A DNA stretch of 64,000 bases from Cryobacterium sp. SO1 (GTDB lineage: Bacteria > Actinomycetota > Actinomycetes > Actinomycetales > Microbacteriaceae). Location of the stretch: contig NZ_CP067394.1 of the NCBI RefSeq assembly GCF_004210215.2, forward strand, positions 1,426,001 to 1,490,000, written 5' to 3'. The notes beneath the pieces were generated by a model, which worked only from the letters and a program-made list of their open reading frames with translations, had not been told where the DNA came from and ran no database searches. Of the stretch, positions 8,854-17,195 are shown in pieces; the stretch's first letter is position 1, and each line of letters starts with the position of its first letter. A program made the translations under genes and the position numbers.

Positions 8854-9228
8854 TTAGTTCTGAGCGTCGAACCGTTTGCGCGAGAGCTCGACCTCGGTCA
8901 TGTTCTGCGTGGTCCACTGAAGAAGCGCGTCGACGAGCTGGTTGAGGGTGTCGCCGACCGGGGCGATTCGGTATTCCACGGCTACTGGGCGAACCGGGAG
9001 CACGAGCCGTTCGATCATGCCATTGCGCTCGAGGCGACGCAGTGTGGTCGTGAGGGACTTCTGCCCGATAGCGGGGATCGCCCGCCGGAGCTCGTTGAAG
9101 CGCAGCGGTCGGCCGCAGAGCTGGTCGAGCACTTGGAGGGACCATTTGTCGAGCACCTGGTCCAGGAGTTCGCGGTGCGGTGCGGAGACCTGCAGCAGGT
9201 CGGCGCCAGTGTGCGCGGTGTCGTTCAT
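8854..9228 (-). CDS. HxlR-family winged-helix regulator
   Basis: The 124-residue protein has the HxlR (MarR-like) winged helix: LDKWSLQVLDQLCGRPLRFNELRRAIPAIGQKSLTTTLRRLERNGMIERLV, followed by the wing VRPVAVEYRIAPVGDTL. HxlR proteins respond to electrophiles, aldehydes or redox signals. It is divergent from the RidA gene and about 80 bases away, so it probably controls it and itself. A duplicated GCACCTAGT element lies in the intergenic space. Confidence 0.88.
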   Translation of the reverse strand: MNDTAHTGADLLQVSAPHRELLDQVLDKWSLQVLDQLCGRPLRFNELRRAIPAIGQKSLTTTLRRLERNGMIERLVLPVRPVAVEYRIAPVGDTLNQLVDALLQWTTQNMTEVELSRKRFDAQN

Positions 9229-9229
9229 A

Positions 9230-9267
9230 GCACCTAGTCTCGTTGAAGTTCCCTCGGTGCACCTAGT
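9230..9267. promoter_or_regulatory. direct repeat GCACCTAGT x2, probable HxlR operator
   Basis: The nine-base element GCACCTAGT occurs at 9230-9238 and again at 9259-9267, both in the same orientation, between the divergent HxlR and RidA genes. The 29-base period puts both copies on nearly the same helix face. That HxlR binds here is inferred from position. Confidence 0.5.
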
Positions 9268-9308
9268 AGAAATGAGACACCAATGAAGACTCTAACAAAG
9301 GAAGAATC

Positions 9309-9719
9309 ATGACTGTCCGCACTCTTTCCCCTGACAACATGTTCCAGCCCGTGCCCTACCACCACGTCGCTGTCGGGACAGGCACCCGCCACGTTCACGT
9401 CGCCGGCCAGATCTCCCGCGACGGCGATGCCAACCTCATCGCCACGGGCGATCTTGCCGGCCAGGTCGCCCAGGTCCTCCGCAACACCGCACGTGGCCTC
9501 GCCGGAGCCGGAGCGACGTTTGCCGACGTGGTGCGCCTGCGCTTCTTCCTGACCAACTCGACGCCGGATATGTTCGGCGAATGGATGGCCGGGATCGAGT
9601 CGGTCAGAGAGGAGCTGGGTTTGCCGAGTCCGCTTCCGCCTCTGTCGGCCATCGGTGTCGACTTCCTCTTCGAGCCCGACGTCGTCGTGGAGCTTGAGGC
9701 CTACGCCATCCTCGACTGA
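9309..9719 (+). CDS. RidA/YjgF/UK114 family protein
   Basis: The 136-residue protein matches the RidA fold: PVPYHHVAVGTGTRHVHVAGQIS at the start, QVAQVLRNTARGLAGAGATFADVVRLRFFL in the middle, and LPPLSAIGVDFLF followed by VELEAYAIL at the end. Classical RidA deaminates reactive enamine/imine intermediates. The canonical Arg of the active site lies in the ...R(V/A)... strand, but here that position reads SAIGVDFL, without the Arg, so this is likely a RidA-subfamily member of other function. The start has a good AAGGAAGAATC ribosome site. It is regulated, by position, by the divergent HxlR protein. Confidence 0.82.
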   Translation: MTVRTLSPDNMFQPVPYHHVAVGTGTRHVHVAGQISRDGDANLIATGDLAGQVAQVLRNTARGLAGAGATFADVVRLRFFLTNSTPDMFGEWMAGIESVREELGLPSPLPPLSAIGVDFLFEPDVVVELEAYAILD

Positions 9720-9729
9720 CGTCCGCCGG

Positions 9730-9760
9730 TCCCGCGTGGAGGGCGCTCGTCCGCGCGGGA
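9730..9760 (+). terminator. hairpin downstream of the RidA gene
   Basis: TCCCGCG at 9730-9736 pairs with CGCGGGA at 9754-9760, eleven bases after the stop codon. No T-run follows. The remaining 9761-9976 is GC-rich and holds no gene I can support. Confidence 0.4.
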
Positions 9761-9976
9761 TCAGGCACCGAGTTCAGGACGGTGGCCAGTGCAGGAGTGC
9801 CGCGTCGACAACGCGCCGTAGGGCTGCAGGGGACGAACCACCTCTGAGCCGCCCACGGCAAGAACTGCGCCCACGGCAGGCACTGATGGCAGCGGGCGCC
9901 GCTTCCGGCTTCACCAGCCCGGGAGTGGCGCGCCCGCGCGCCTCCTAACGTCCACGCCTGCCGAATCGACCGGCGG

Positions 9977-10705
9977 TCACGCGGACAGGCTGACGTTTTG
10001 CTTTTCGACGTACTGGCGAGCTCGGCTGAGAACATCCTGCTGGGCGGAGTTGTACAGTTCGAGCAGTGCCTCGGAGATCGTTTGCCGGGCATCGCGGTCG
10101 CTCCACCATCGGCCGGTATCAACTGACCACGGGCGGTCGGGGGATCGCCAATTCCCCCTCGAGGTGACGATTCTGTGCGCCACGCGCTCTCGTGTGGCTT
10201 CGTCTGCATCGCCGTGCAGACCGTCGAATTCCAGCCTGACCGCGTCAGGCTCCGTGAGTACCATCTGCCTCAGCCGGGACATGGATTCGCCTGCGGAAAG
10301 CCTCGTGAAGATGTGGATGAGCGCCTGGTCTGCCACCGACAGTCGCGACGCTAGGGCTTCGAAGCCCCTTGGTGTGTGGGCGGGTGCGTGATCGCGCAGA
10401 ATCGCCGCCATGTCCGATCGTGCACGATGCAGACGCTCGATCTCCTCCTGCACGCATCGATCGAGCTGCCGCAGCCCGCCCAGCACCACGACGCCATCCT
10501 CGTCTGCGCGCACTTGCGCCAGCGGAACTCCTAGCTCGGCAATCCGCCGCACCTGAATCAACCGCACGAGATGATGCACTCGGTACTGCTTATATCCGTT
10601 GTATTTGCGCTCGGGGGCTTCGAGCAGCCCGAGCGAGTGATAGTGCCGAATCGCATTGACCGTCGTTCCCGCGAGATCCGCGAGTTCACTCGTGCTCCAC
10701 GTCAC
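9977..10705 (-). CDS. MerR-family regulator (paralogue 1 of 3)
   Basis: The protein has 242 residues. The N-terminal MerR helix-turn-helix reads WSTSELADLAGTTVNAIRHYHSLGLLEAPER, with the wing NGYKQYRVHHLVRLIQVRRIAELGVPLAQV. A coiled dimerisation helix follows (VQEEIERLHRARSDMAAIL), then a helical C-terminal domain of about 120 residues with no cysteine cluster, so it is not a metal or thiol sensor of the usual kind. The GTG at 10703-10705 was chosen for its AAGGAG ribosome site and its alignment with the two paralogues at 24.4 and 30.5 kb. The C-terminus (LYNSAQQDVLSRA) matches those paralogues too. No MerR-type 19-base promoter was found next to this copy. Confidence 0.85.
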   Translation of the reverse strand: MTWSTSELADLAGTTVNAIRHYHSLGLLEAPERKYNGYKQYRVHHLVRLIQVRRIAELGVPLAQVRADEDGVVVLGGLRQLDRCVQEEIERLHRARSDMAAILRDHAPAHTPRGFEALASRLSVADQALIHIFTRLSAGESMSRLRQMVLTEPDAVRLEFDGLHGDADEATRERVAHRIVTSRGNWRSPDRPWSVDTGRWWSDRDARQTISEALLELYNSAQQDVLSRARQYVEKQNVSLSA

Positions 10706-10807
10706 GAAATTCTCCTTCGTATGCTCAAAAAGGCTGTCGATATCCGTTACGTTCGTGCCGGTCGGAGGCAGTGTCGGCGATCGCCGCCACCGCCCCATCG
10801 AGGGTGC

Positions 10808-11626
10808 TTACGGTTCGCGGCGCGCCGTCCTCCACAGACCGATCGAGAGAGGGATTCCCACCCACACCAGGACTGAGACAAGCAGTTTCGCCCAGCCATC
10901 GGCCGTCATCAGCCCGCTCATGAGAGTGCGGAGAGTGTTGGTCATGTCCAGCCATTCAGCGGGTCCGCTCAGCGGCTCGACCGCAAAGCTGAGGATCGAC
11001 CATACCGTCGGCAGACCGAGGTAAGCCACGATCGCCACCGGGGTGCTCAAGAAGGCAAGCCCGAAGGCGATGCCCTGTGCCACAAGCAAGACGAGCGCTA
11101 ATGCGGTACCGAGAATGATCGGCCTATTGATCTCCCACGAGCCACCGGTGTCGAGCCACACGATGCCGATGAGGTTGAACACGGCGGCGACTGCAAGAGT
11201 CACCACCATCAGCACCATCCCGAGATAGCTTGCCGAGGCGAGCTTGGCGAGGTTGACGCGGGTGCGCCGCGGTTCGAGAGTGAAGGTCGTGAGCGCCGTG
11301 CGGGCTGACCATTCGCTGGTCGCCGCCATCACTCCGATAAGTGGCAGCAGGAAGAGCTGGCCCGTGGAAGCTGCCGACACGAAGTTGGTGAAGGTGAGGC
11401 CGTCGGCTGTGCCCGTGACGAGCGGCAACGTAATCAGACCAGCACTGACTATCGCGATTGTGACGAGCAGCCACACCCCGGAGCGTGTGTCTACCTGCTT
11501 CCGCAGTTCGACGGTCGCGAGGCGGATAAACGGCACACTTCCCATCGGGCTGGTGCGCGCGGCCGGCGGGAACGGGTTGTCTACTGAGACCGACTGTGAA
11601 TCGCTTGTGATGCCTGGATTGGTCAT
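10808..11626 (-). CDS. ABC transporter permease (drug/bacteriocin export type)
   Basis: The 272-residue protein has an N-terminal cytoplasmic segment then six hydrophobic helices. Motifs such as LLPLIGVMAATSEWSARTALTTFTLEPRR, immediately after the first helices, are typical of ABC2-type permeases of the NatB/bacitracin-nisin export group. Its ATG overlaps the stop of the ATPase gene (four-base overlap at 11623-11626). The pair lies divergent from a two-component system at 12626, a common layout for exporters induced by cell-envelope-active compounds. The exported substrate is unknown. Confidence 0.82.
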   Translation of the reverse strand: MTNPGITSDSQSVSVDNPFPPAARTSPMGSVPFIRLATVELRKQVDTRSGVWLLVTIAIVSAGLITLPLVTGTADGLTFTNFVSAASTGQLFLLPLIGVMAATSEWSARTALTTFTLEPRRTRVNLAKLASASYLGMVLMVVTLAVAAVFNLIGIVWLDTGGSWEINRPIILGTALALVLLVAQGIAFGLAFLSTPVAIVAYLGLPTVWSILSFAVEPLSGPAEWLDMTNTLRTLMSGLMTADGWAKLLVSVLVWVGIPLSIGLWRTARREP

Positions 11627-12519
11627 GCGGGTACATCCTCTCGCCCGTGCTGGGCGGTCATGGAGAAGAACAGTTCTTCGAGTCCGGCGTTCGAGGCCGG
11701 GTGGAGGTCGATGACGACGATTGCAGCCTCGAGGGCGAGCCGGCCGACATCGTGCACCGAGGCAGAGGTCGACAGCCCGTCCGAAACAGGGCTGACATCG
11801 AAACCGGCGATGGTCAAGGCTCGACTGAGTGAGTCATCGTCCAGGCTGCGCACCGACGTGCCTTTCGTGGCGAGCAGCTCGGCAGCGCTTCCTTTGGCCA
11901 GAACCTTGCCCCGCCCGATGATGACGAGGTCGTCGGCGACGGCCTCGACCTCGAGCAACAGGTGCGATGAGAGCAGAACGGTGCCGCCCGAGGCGGCGAA
12001 CGACGTCAGAACGCCCCGCATCCACCGAATTCCCGCGGGATCGAGTCCGTTCGACGGTTCGTCGAGAATGAGCACGGCGGGGTCGCCGAGCAGGGCGCTA
12101 GCCAGGCCAAGCCGCTGGCGCATGCCGAGGGAGTAGCCGCGAATGCGCCCGCCGCCCTCCTTCGCGGTCAGCCCGACGATCTCAAGGACCTGGTCGGCCC
12201 TGCCCGCCGGCATGCCCATGAGCTGTGCCGAGAGTGCGAGTGATTCTCGGCCCGTGCGGCCCGGGTGCTGGGCGCCCGCATCGAGCAGCACACCGACGTG
12301 GCGGCCCGGGTTCTCCAGGGAACGGAACGGAACACCGAGCACGCTGCTACTGCCGGAAGTGGGTTTGGCGAGCCCCACCAGCATGCGCATCGTCGTCGAC
12401 TTCCCGGCACCATTGGGGCCGAGGAATCCCGTTATGCGGCCAGGCTCGGCGGAGAACGAGACGTTGTCGACCGCCATCGAGTTTCGGTAGCGCTTGGTGA
12501 GATTGGTTGCGGTAATCAT
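11623..12519 (-). CDS. ABC transporter ATP-binding protein
   Basis: The protein has 298 residues. Walker A is GPNGAGKSTT (about 34-43), the signature motif YSLGMRQRLGLA and Walker B AVLILDEPSNGLD; the D-loop and the H-loop (LLSSHLL) are also present. The C-terminal 80 residues form the extra domain of the CcmA/DrrA/NatA type. It forms a two-subunit exporter with the following permease. The upstream 105 bases separate it from the divergently transcribed histidine kinase gene at 12626, whose response regulator is the likely controller. Confidence 0.9.
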   Translation of the reverse strand: MITATNLTKRYRNSMAVDNVSFSAEPGRITGFLGPNGAGKSTTMRMLVGLAKPTSGSSSVLGVPFRSLENPGRHVGVLLDAGAQHPGRTGRESLALSAQLMGMPAGRADQVLEIVGLTAKEGGGRIRGYSLGMRQRLGLASALLGDPAVLILDEPSNGLDPAGIRWMRGVLTSFAASGGTVLLSSHLLLEVEAVADDLVIIGRGKVLAKGSAAELLATKGTSVRSLDDDSLSRALTIAGFDVSPVSDGLSTSASVHDVGRLALEAAIVVIDLHPASNAGLEELFFSMTAQHGREDVPA

Positions 12520-12625
12520 GTGTCCAAGAATCGCTCAGCACGCTTCCACGCAAATCAGCGCATGGTCTCGTCTCCCTCCACCTTTGGGTTGAGGCGGTAG
12601 AGCGTTAAAGAGGAGTGGCTGCGGG

Positions 12626-13975
12626 ATGCAACCACCTACGCTGGAGAACGTGACCAACAGGCAGCGTTCCGGCCCCGCCTCGACGGCGGCTGCGTTTTCC
12701 GCGGCCTCCAGCGCGCGCGGGGGGCCGACCGCGGTCCCCGATGCTCCGAACCTCGGACCGTGGTCGCGAATCTGGCGGTACCTCTTGGCCGGGGGAATCG
12801 GTCTGACCTTGTGGTTCACCGTCATCTTTACCTATAGCAGGCCGATTGGCACCGATTTCACCTCCGGCGAGGAGGCCGTCGTTCGCGGCTTCGTCATCCT
12901 CGATCTCCTAGTCGGTCTCGTTGCGGTCGCGGTACTGCCGTTGAGACGCCGCCACCCGGTGATCACGTCGGCGTTGGTCGCGGGCCTCACTGTGCTCTCC
13001 AGCTTCGCGGTAGGCGCGGCAGCGCTCGCCGTCGTGTCGATGAGCACTCGTCGGCGCTGGAAGCCAGCCGTCGCCATCGGCTTCGTCTGGGTCGGGTGCA
13101 CCATGCTCTACGCGACGGTGTTACGACCACGCGTGCCCGGCACCACCTCGGATATCGCTTTCACCTGGGCTGGAGGCGGCTTGGCCGTCGCCGTCTACGT
13201 GGTGTGCGTGTCAACCGGCTATTACATCGGCGCGCGGCGCGAACTGCTCATCTCCCTCCGCGAACGGGCGGAAAATGCCGAGCGTGAGCAAAACCTCCGT
13301 GAGAACTCGGCGCGGGAGTCTGAGCGCACCCGGATCGCACGCGAGATGCACGATGTGCTCGCGCATCGCATCTCGCTCGTGAGCCTGCACGCCGGAGCGC
13401 TGAGCTACCGTACTGATCTCTCCCGCGACGAGACCGCGGAGGCGGCAACGGTCATCCAGAACAACGCACAGCTCGCGTTGACCGAACTTCGACAGATCCT
13501 CGGTGTCCTGCGGTCGAGTGATGGAGACAAGCATGCCGAGCCGCCCCAGCCCACCCTTGCCGAGCTGCCAGCCTTACTTGCCGATTCGCGGGAGGCCGGG
13601 ATGGACGTCACCTTGAGGGCTGTTGACATAGATCCGGGTGATGGCCCGCCGGGAGGGGGGCTCAAGGAACTTTCCGATTCTGTGTCTCGAACTGCATACC
13701 GAATCGTTCAAGAAGCCCTCACCAACGCTCGTAAGCACGCGGGGAGTGCACCCGTTGATCTTGTGCTCGAAAAGCGTGTCGACGAGTTGCTGGTCGTTGT
13801 GCGTAACCCGCGTCGGCGGGAAACGGTTACCGCACGAGGAGAGACCGAAATGCGTGGCAGCGGCGTCGGGCTCTTGGGCCTGCGGGAGCGCGCCGAGCTT
13901 GCCGGCGGCAGTCTCGACTACGGGATTGACCGCGGGGATCGTTTTGTAGTGACGGCGAGGCTGCCGTGGGCGTGA
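12626..13975 (+). CDS. sensor histidine kinase, NarL type
   Basis: The 449-residue protein begins with a polar 45-residue lead, then about five transmembrane helices (about 50-200) with no large outside domain. A coiled coil (LRERAENAEREQNLRENS) leads into the HisKA_3 box RIAREMHDVLAHRISLVSLHAGAL, with the phospho-accepting His near 242. The ATPase domain shows RIVQEALTNARKHAG (N box) and GSGVGLLGLRERAELAGG (G box). The membrane-only sensor and the adjacent ABC exporter suggest envelope-stress or peptide-antibiotic sensing. It overlaps the response regulator gene. An internal GTG at 12650 is an alternative start. Confidence 0.88.
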   Translation: MQPPTLENVTNRQRSGPASTAAAFSAASSARGGPTAVPDAPNLGPWSRIWRYLLAGGIGLTLWFTVIFTYSRPIGTDFTSGEEAVVRGFVILDLLVGLVAVAVLPLRRRHPVITSALVAGLTVLSSFAVGAAALAVVSMSTRRRWKPAVAIGFVWVGCTMLYATVLRPRVPGTTSDIAFTWAGGGLAVAVYVVCVSTGYYIGARRELLISLRERAENAEREQNLRENSARESERTRIAREMHDVLAHRISLVSLHAGALSYRTDLSRDETAEAATVIQNNAQLALTELRQILGVLRSSDGDKHAEPPQPTLAELPALLADSREAGMDVTLRAVDIDPGDGPPGGGLKELSDSVSRTAYRIVQEALTNARKHAGSAPVDLVLEKRVDELLVVVRNPRRRETVTARGETEMRGSGVGLLGLRERAELAGGSLDYGIDRGDRFVVTARLPWA

Positions 13976-14628
13976 CGACGCGTGTCGCGATCGTGGACGA
14001 CGACGCTCTCGTACGTGCGGGCCTGCGGATGATCCTGGGCGGTGATTCCTCGCTCAGCATCGTGGGCGAGGCATCCGACGGTCGCGAAGCGCTCGACATG
14101 ATCGCGACCGCGTCTCCTCACGTGGTGCTGATGGACATCCGGATGCCAGTGCTGGATGGCCTCGAGACCACGAAGGTCTTGACGCGGCGTGGCGACCAGG
14201 TTCGAATCATCGTGTTGACGACATTCGACACGGACGAGCTCGTGGTCACTGCTCTGCGACACGGTGCGGTCGGCTTTCTGCTGAAAGATACGTCGCCAAG
14301 CGATATCGTCGACGCCGTGAGACGTGTGGCCGCGGGGGAGTCGATACTGTCACCGAGCGTGACAGCCCAGCTCATCGCCAAGGTCACGGGCGGCTCGGAC
14401 GCCCAACACGAGCGCGCCGTTGTTTTGCTCGAGGGGCTGACCGATCGCGAGCGTGAAGTTGCGATTGCTGTAGGTCGCGGACTCTCGAACACCGAGATCT
14501 CGGCGGAACTCTTCATGGGCGTCGCGACAGTCAAGACCCATCTCGGGCACGTTTTCGTCAAACTGGATGCCGCCAACCGAGTCCAAGTTGCTCGTGTGGT
14601 GCACGACGCTGAACTCGCAAGCGATTAG
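13966..14628 (+). CDS. LuxR/NarL-family response regulator
   Basis: The 220-residue protein has a receiver domain with DDD at 11-13, the phospho-acceptor Asp near 57 (LMDIRMPVLDG) and Lys in FLLKDTSP. A LuxR helix-turn-helix follows: LTDREREVAIAVGRGLSNTEISAELFMGVATVKTHL. The reading frame overlaps the kinase stop; GTG at 13966 or GTG at 13972 (GTGA overlap) could both be the start. It is the evident partner of the preceding kinase and a likely activator of the divergent ABC exporter. Confidence 0.9.
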   Translation: MGVTTRVAIVDDDALVRAGLRMILGGDSSLSIVGEASDGREALDMIATASPHVVLMDIRMPVLDGLETTKVLTRRGDQVRIIVLTTFDTDELVVTALRHGAVGFLLKDTSPSDIVDAVRRVAAGESILSPSVTAQLIAKVTGGSDAQHERAVVLLEGLTDREREVAIAVGRGLSNTEISAELFMGVATVKTHLGHVFVKLDAANRVQVARVVHDAELASD

Positions 14629-14644
14629 GGGTGCGAGCCGCCAG

Positions 14645-15136
14645 TCACCTTGAGGCGCGCGGTGGCAATACGCTGACGCAATCCTCCCGCAACGGCGTGA
14701 GTACGGCCTCCGCAATGTCTTCCAGTCCGGTTGCTTGGGCCGGCGTCAGGTGAGCGAACACAGTGCGGCGCACCTCCGCGCAATACCCGGGCTCCGTCTC
14801 GGCTACGACACCCGCCCCGGCGTCGGTCAACCGGGCCAGGGTCCTGCGAGCGTCGCGGGGATCGCTGCTGCGGGTTATCCATCCTCGCTCCTGAAGCCGG
14901 GCCACGATCCGCGAGAGATGCGACGGGGTGACGCTTGCGGTCGCGGCTAAGCGAGTCATGTGGATTTCGCGTTCTTCACTGAGCGACAGCCATCGCAGGA
15001 CCTGATACTCCGCGTGACTCAACTTCGCGACGCGCTCCAAGTACGTGTCCAGCTCAGCCGGCAGCCACATCATGACTCCGACGAGCAAAGACCAGGTTCG
15101 GTCCTCGTGACTGGACAATCGCTCTTCAACGGCCAT
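14645..15136 (-). CDS. MarR-family regulator
   Basis: The protein has 163 residues. The winged helix is clear: LSHAEYQVLRWLSLSEEREIHMTRLAATASVTPSHLSRIVARLQERGWITRSSDPRDARRTLARLTDAG. The long amphipathic helices at both ends form the MarR dimer interface. It is divergent from a quinone-oxidoreductase-like gene, with 97 bases between them that hold two TTGC...GCAA dyads. It is therefore the likely repressor of that gene, and probably of itself. Confidence 0.88.
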   Translation of the reverse strand: MAVEERLSSHEDRTWSLLVGVMMWLPAELDTYLERVAKLSHAEYQVLRWLSLSEEREIHMTRLAATASVTPSHLSRIVARLQERGWITRSSDPRDARRTLARLTDAGAGVVAETEPGYCAEVRRTVFAHLTPAQATGLEDIAEAVLTPLREDCVSVLPPRASR

Positions 15137-15155
15137 GTCCTGATTCTATCAACGT

Positions 15156-15199
15156 TTGCCACGGCAAGCATTCCCGCCTAGGGTTGCTTTCCGTGGCAA
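15156..15199. promoter_or_regulatory. probable MarR operator dyads
   Basis: The perfect palindrome TTGCC-AC-GGCAA occupies 15156-15167. A second imperfect copy, TTGC-N8-GCAA, lies at 15184-15199 and shares the CCGTGGCAAG core with the first in inverted form. Both sit between the divergent MarR and oxidoreductase genes. Binding by this MarR protein is inferred. Confidence 0.5.
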
Positions 15200-15233
15200 G
15201 GAAAAACCTTGCTTCAGCGAAAAGGAGATATTC

Positions 15234-16136
15234 ATGCAGGCTGCGCGCTATCACAATTTTGGGGACCCGGATGTTCTCGTTGTCGAGCAAGTCGCCGAAC
15301 CTCACGCATCAGCAAACTCGGTTCGGATCGCTGTGAAAGCCGTGAGTGTCAACACCATCGACTACCTCTTCCGTGCCGGCACCCTGCAGGACATGCTTCC
15401 TCTAGCGCTACCTGCGATTCCTGGACGCGACGCCGTCGGAGTCATCGATGAGGTCGGGGAAGGAGTGACGGACTCGAAGGTCGGCGACCTGGTATTCGGA
15501 CTGGGTGGCGTGAGCGATACAACGGCGGAGTTCGCGGTGCTGACGGCTTGGAGCGCGGTGCCTCCGCACTGGTCCATCGAGCAGGCCGCCGCCGCGGGGC
15601 TCGCGTCCGCCACCGCGGCAGGCGCGATCAACGCTCTCGGCGATCTGAACGGGCGGACGCTCCTGATCGAAGGCGCATCCGGTGCTGTAGGAAGTGCCGC
15701 GACAGCCCTGGCGCTCGCCGCCGGAGCAAAGGTGATCGGTACGGCGCGACCCGCGAATCATCACCACGTCACCGCCCTCGGGGCGACTGTGACAACCTAC
15801 GGGCCCGGATTGGCCGAGCGAGTCGCCGCCTTGGCGCCGGAGGGGGTGTTCGCGGCTCTACATGCTGCGCCGTCACCCGCCTTGGTGGATTTGGTGAGCA
15901 TCGTCGGCGACAAGTCCCGCGTGGTGTCGGTCGTAGGCACGGGGGAAGCCGTGCAGCAAGGGGTCGTTGTCGTGAACGCTGTGAACGACTCGGCACTGCT
16001 CGAGCAGACGGCTGATCTCGGCAGGCGCGGCCTCTACACGCCTCGCGTGGACCGCGTTGTACCGCTCTCATCCATGCGAGAGGCTCACGAGCTGGCCTCG
16101 GGTGGCGCTGGCAAAGTCGTGGTGACCGTGAGCTGA
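15234..16136 (+). CDS. NADP-dependent quinone oxidoreductase (zinc-free MDR family)
   Basis: The 300-residue protein has the medium-chain dehydrogenase/reductase layout. An N-terminal GroES-like part carries VKAVSVNTIDYLFRAG and GRDAVGVIDEVGEGV. The Rossmann domain contains LLIEGASGAVGSAATALALAAGAKVIGTAR. The C-terminus ends GGAGKVVVTV. The zinc ligands of alcohol dehydrogenases are absent, so it is a quinone/enone reductase type. The ATG at 15234 has the site AAAGGAGATATTC. The divergent MarR gene suggests induction by an electrophilic or phenolic compound. Confidence 0.85.
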   Translation: MQAARYHNFGDPDVLVVEQVAEPHASANSVRIAVKAVSVNTIDYLFRAGTLQDMLPLALPAIPGRDAVGVIDEVGEGVTDSKVGDLVFGLGGVSDTTAEFAVLTAWSAVPPHWSIEQAAAAGLASATAAGAINALGDLNGRTLLIEGASGAVGSAATALALAAGAKVIGTARPANHHHVTALGATVTTYGPGLAERVAALAPEGVFAALHAAPSPALVDLVSIVGDKSRVVSVVGTGEAVQQGVVVVNAVNDSALLEQTADLGRRGLYTPRVDRVVPLSSMREAHELASGGAGKVVVTVS

Positions 16137-16538
16137 TCGCGCCTCCGCAGGCCGAGCGCTCGACTCGTCAGGCAGGCTTGCTCGGACAAGCGGGAGAATC
16201 GACCACGATCGTGACGAGCAGCGAGCGGTGGCTGCGCTGAGCTCTCCACGCGACCTCGGCGAACGGTGATTCGTCCGACGCTCGCTCACTCAGTGAGCGT
16301 GTCTGAAGTCGGATTCATCGCCTGAGAATTGGGACCGTGATTCCACTGGCATTGTCTTGGCCGCTGGACCCGCATTTGACCTGGTGCTTGCCACATGGTG
16401 TGGACTCGATCGAATAGCCCCTGTGACGGCCGCAAGTGCGAAGGAGAACAATCGTGTCCGACCCCGAAGCGGAGACGCTTTTCCCGCACGCCGGCGGCCC
16501 GATGGCAACAGAACCACCCCCAATGAAAGTCGGCGAAT
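16137..16538. other. 402-base intergenic stretch with one palindrome
   Basis: No coding sequence is supportable here. The only clear structure is CGCTCACT-C-AGTGAGCG at 16281-16297, an eight-base-arm palindrome that could be an operator or part of a terminator for the oxidoreductase gene. The promoter for the SnoaL-like gene presumably lies in the last 100 bases. Confidence 0.4.
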
Positions 16539-16919
16539 ATGACAAACCTAGAAGCGCTCACCAAGCTCGAGACAGCGATCAACTCCCATGACGCCACCAG
16601 CATCGCAGCGTGCTTCTCCGCCGACTATGTTTCCGAAACCCCTCATCACCCGTCTAGGAATTACGAGGGTCGCGCAACCGTGCTGCGCAGCTGGACAGCG
16701 ATACTCAGCCGATTCCCGAATCTGACGGCGCGAGTTCTTCGTCTCGCTATCAATGGCGACGAAGTCTGGTCGGAATGGGAGATGGACGGCACCGCGGCCG
16801 ACGGCACTTCGGCGGGAATCGTCGGCCCCGTAATCTGGCGCACCGATACGCATGGCCTCGTGTCCTGGTCGCGGTTCTACCTCGAGCCTGTAACCGACGA
16901 GCCGATCAGGCCGTCCTGA
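16539..16919 (+). CDS. SnoaL-like (NTF2 superfamily) protein
   Basis: The 126-residue protein has the SnoaL/NTF2 cone fold signature: LTKLETAINSHDATSIAACFSADYVSETPHHPSRNYEG, then VLRSWTAILSRFPNLTARVLRLAINGDEVWSEWEMDGT and a closing beta segment WSRFYLEPV. Such proteins act as small-molecule isomerases, cyclases or binding proteins; the ligand is unknown. It is followed at close range by a small membrane protein and an oxidoreductase on the same strand, probably one transcript. Confidence 0.82.
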   Translation: MTNLEALTKLETAINSHDATSIAACFSADYVSETPHHPSRNYEGRATVLRSWTAILSRFPNLTARVLRLAINGDEVWSEWEMDGTAADGTSAGIVGPVIWRTDTHGLVSWSRFYLEPVTDEPIRPS

Positions 16920-16946
16920 AATGCCACTAAGTAGAAACGAGACAAC

Positions 16947-17147
16947 ATGCTCAGAGTGACCGGAACGATTCTTCTCGCCGTCGGCTTTCTCATGCTCGCC
17001 GGCGCGTGGGCCATCACCGACCCTTTCGCCACCGATGCGAACATCGGGGCCGGCGGGCTCATCCTGCTTGGCCGGCCCGCAGGAGGGGTTGGCTTGTTGA
17101 TCTTGCTCGTCGACGGAATCCTCAGGCTGCGCAGGCGAGACGCTTGA
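16947..17147 (+). CDS. small two-helix membrane protein
   Basis: The 66-residue protein has two hydrophobic helices (about 3-22 and 37-58) separated by a short polar loop and ending in RLRRRDA, which puts the C-terminus inside. I recognise no family. The gene sits 27 bases after the SnoaL-like gene and 48 bases before an oxidoreductase, in the same orientation, so it is likely part of that operon. Confidence 0.6.
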   Translation: MLRVTGTILLAVGFLMLAGAWAITDPFATDANIGAGGLILLGRPAGGVGLLILLVDGILRLRRRDA

Positions 17148-17195
17148 CCAAGCTCCGAGCACCTTGAACCCAACCGACACGAAGAAGCACACACA